Source of the DNA: Serratia rhizosphaerae
GTDB lineage: Bacteria > Pseudomonadota > Gammaproteobacteria > Enterobacterales > Enterobacteriaceae
Assembly: GCF_009817885.1 (NCBI RefSeq)
Contig: NZ_CP041764.1
Span: 620,001 to 684,000, forward strand
Direction of reading: 5' to 3'
Length of the DNA stretch: 64,000 bases
The notes under the pieces were generated by a model. It saw only the letters and a program-made list of their open reading frames with translations. It was not told where the DNA came from and did not search any database. Position numbers and translations under genes: made by a program. Shown one piece after another: positions 62,849-64,000 of the stretch (the stretch's first letter is position 1; the number at the start of each line of letters is the position of its first letter).

Positions 62849-63595
62849 ATGAATTTCCAGAATAAAGTTGCTGTCATAACAGGAAGCACTGCAGGTATAG
62901 GTGAGGCAGTCGCAGAGAAATTACACAAAAATGGAGCTAAGGTCGTTATTGTATCCCGCTCGTCAGAGCAGGCTAAACAGAAAGCGAAACGATTATCTTC
63001 ACAGGGACAACAAGCGCTGGGGATCGGATGTGATGTGTCACAACCCGAACAAGTACAGAAAATGATAGATGAGGTTATCAAACATTTCGGCAAACTTGAT
63101 TTTGCTGTAAATAATGCAGGGTTAACAGGTGAACATGGTAAAAACATAACAGAGCAGACAATTGAAAACTGGGATAAGGTTATTTCCACCTCATTGAGCG
63201 GCGTATTTTACTGCCTAAAATATGAAATACCTGAGCTGATGAAATTTGGTGGATCTATAGTTAATTTATCTGCAGTGAATGGTTTGGTTGGCATTCCAGG
63301 ATTAGCACCTTACACCGTGGCTAAACATGGTATAATCGGTTTAACCCAAACCGCAGCGCTAGAGTTTGCAAGTCAAGGTGTTCGAATCAATGCAGTCGCT
63401 CCGGGCTATGTCCAAACCCCACGAATGAGTGAATTCCCTGAAAATATCGTACGTAGTTTCGCAAATAGCCACCCTATGAAAAGGATGGCAACAATGCAAG
63501 AAATAGCAGACTTCATATTGTTTTTGCTTTCAGATAATTCGGCGTTCTGTACCGGAGGAGTTTATCCAATCGATGGTGGTTATTTAGCAGAGTAA
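62849..63595 (+). CDS. Short-chain dehydrogenase/reductase (SDR)
   Basis: 248 residues with SD AGGGGGAATT. Cofactor motif TGSTAGIG (11-18), NNAG, catalytic NLSAVNG Ser, YTVAK (Tyr and Lys) and the C-terminal FCTGGVYPIDGGY are all present, so the enzyme is probably active. AT-rich like the upstream YafY gene. Substrate unknown; a carbonyl or alcohol reduced with NAD(P)H. Confidence 0.9.
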   Translation: MNFQNKVAVITGSTAGIGEAVAEKLHKNGAKVVIVSRSSEQAKQKAKRLSSQGQQALGIGCDVSQPEQVQKMIDEVIKHFGKLDFAVNNAGLTGEHGKNITEQTIENWDKVISTSLSGVFYCLKYEIPELMKFGGSIVNLSAVNGLVGIPGLAPYTVAKHGIIGLTQTAALEFASQGVRINAVAPGYVQTPRMSEFPENIVRSFANSHPMKRMATMQEIADFILFLLSDNSAFCTGGVYPIDGGYLAE

Positions 63596-63858
63596 AAACC
63601 CCCTAAAGTCCTTTTAGAATGTAAGAATTACCTCAACAAAGTGGTAGGCTCAATGGGAGCATTAGAATATATAGCTAACGCTTCCGTTGTAGGACTAGTG
63701 ATAACAATATTTCCAGTATGGATTAACAGGAGTATAGATGATCGGCTCTCCATTGGTTCATACATCATGCCATTAACAATGTCCGCTCCTGGCACGAAGC
63801 CGACTGTTGAATAGGATTGCTTCGAAATAATAGCAAGTCCCTATGCAGAGAAACCAAA
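63596..63858. other. Intergenic region with repeat copy E
   Basis: About 260 bp after the SDR stop. The only feature I see is the repeat arm at 63778-63795; the rest is AT-rich and non-coding. Confidence 0.4.
63778..63795. repeat. Dispersed repeat, left arm, copy E
   Basis: AATGTCCGCTCCTGGCAC, identical to copy B. It lies just after the YafY/SDR cassette, opposite copy D on the other side. Confidence 0.7.
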
Positions 63859-64000
63859 CTACCCATCCACCCATTTTCCCGCCCTCGCAGATTCCATCAG
63901 CATGGCAATGGTAAGCGCTTCAGGCTCTTGATATTTTTTCCTCTTACCCCAGGGGCAAAGCCAGGCAATCACAGCGGAGGTTACGCTGATTTCCTGCGGC
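63859..64000 (-). CDS. C-terminal end of an unknown gene (partial, cut by window edge)
   Basis: Open frame on the minus strand ending at the TAG (63859-63861), giving about 46 residues: PQEISVTSAVIAWLC ... AMLMESARAGKWVDG. The composition is protein-like and the frame is open to the edge, but no family is recognised. Confidence 0.4.
   Translation of the reverse strand, partial: PQEISVTSAVIAWLCPWGKRKKYQEPEALTIAMLMESARAGKWVDG

Noticed and set aside
1..64000. CRISPR arrays, rRNA and tRNA genes
   Set aside because: No regularly spaced direct repeats, cas genes, rRNA stretches or tRNA cloverleaf with a GGTTCGA arm were noticed; small RNAs cannot be excluded by eye.

Overview
The window reads as chromosome of a GC-rich enterobacterium, most likely Serratia or a close relative. 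The backbone ompX / rhtA / dps / glnHPQ / rlmF / ybiB keeps enterobacterial synteny and near-E. coli protein lengths. yajD and yaiL homologues, a chaperone-usher fimbria and a membrane gluconate-dehydrogenase type operon fit the same group. The genus is an inference from gene content; no rRNA or tRNA gene is present. I saw no CRISPR array, integrase or transposase.

Layout. 1-4.5 kb: leftward fimbrial operon (subunit, chaperone, usher cut by the window edge) with a LuxR-type and a membrane-anchored CadC/ToxR-type regulator beside it. 5-11 kb: L-threonate (tetronate) catabolism, a DeoR repressor divergent from ltnD-otnK-otnC-otnI and a GntP-family permease. 11-26 kb: core genes (ompX, rhtA, a YhcH/YiaL protein, a secreted aldose-epimerase-like protein, dps, a zinc-finger protein, glnHPQ behind a sigma54 promoter, a LysR/nitronate monooxygenase pair, rlmF, a flavin reductase, an M3 peptidase, ybiB). 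26-35 kb: small accessory modules, including LysR/MFS, a periplasmic histidine-phosphatase-like protein, a second LysR/nitronate monooxygenase pair whose enzyme gene is frameshifted, and a tryptophanyl-tRNA synthetase preceded by a Trp-Trp leader peptide and terminator.

35-39 kb: a GH91 (inulin fructotransferase / difructose-anhydride hydrolase family) gene with a GPH sugar transporter and a LacI regulator, apparently a difructose-anhydride uptake module. 39-46.5 kb: a patchwork accessory block with a truncated SDR gene, an AAA ATPase with a CxxC zinc-hook motif, a PanE-like reductase, a decayed DMT exporter, a membrane-anchored coiled-coil GIY-YIG protein and a tautomerase. 46.5-51.6 kb: three-subunit gluconate-2-dehydrogenase type operon with a LacI regulator. 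52-56 kb: an exported carboxymuconolactone-decarboxylase-like protein, an exported cyclophilin-like protein, and mesX-mesD, a folate-independent methionine synthase pair. 56-64 kb: an AT-rich acetyltransferase-like orphan, a SnoaL-alpha/beta hydrolase fusion with divergent LysR, yajD, an RluA-family pseudouridine synthase, yaiL, an AT-rich YafY/SDR cassette and a partial gene at the right edge.

Most notable. The synthetase at 32.1-33.1 kb carries what looks like a complete ribosome-mediated tryptophan attenuator. A short dispersed repeat with inverted arms (core AATGTCCGCTCCT) occurs five times between 39.3 and 63.8 kb, mostly at junctions of accessory blocks.
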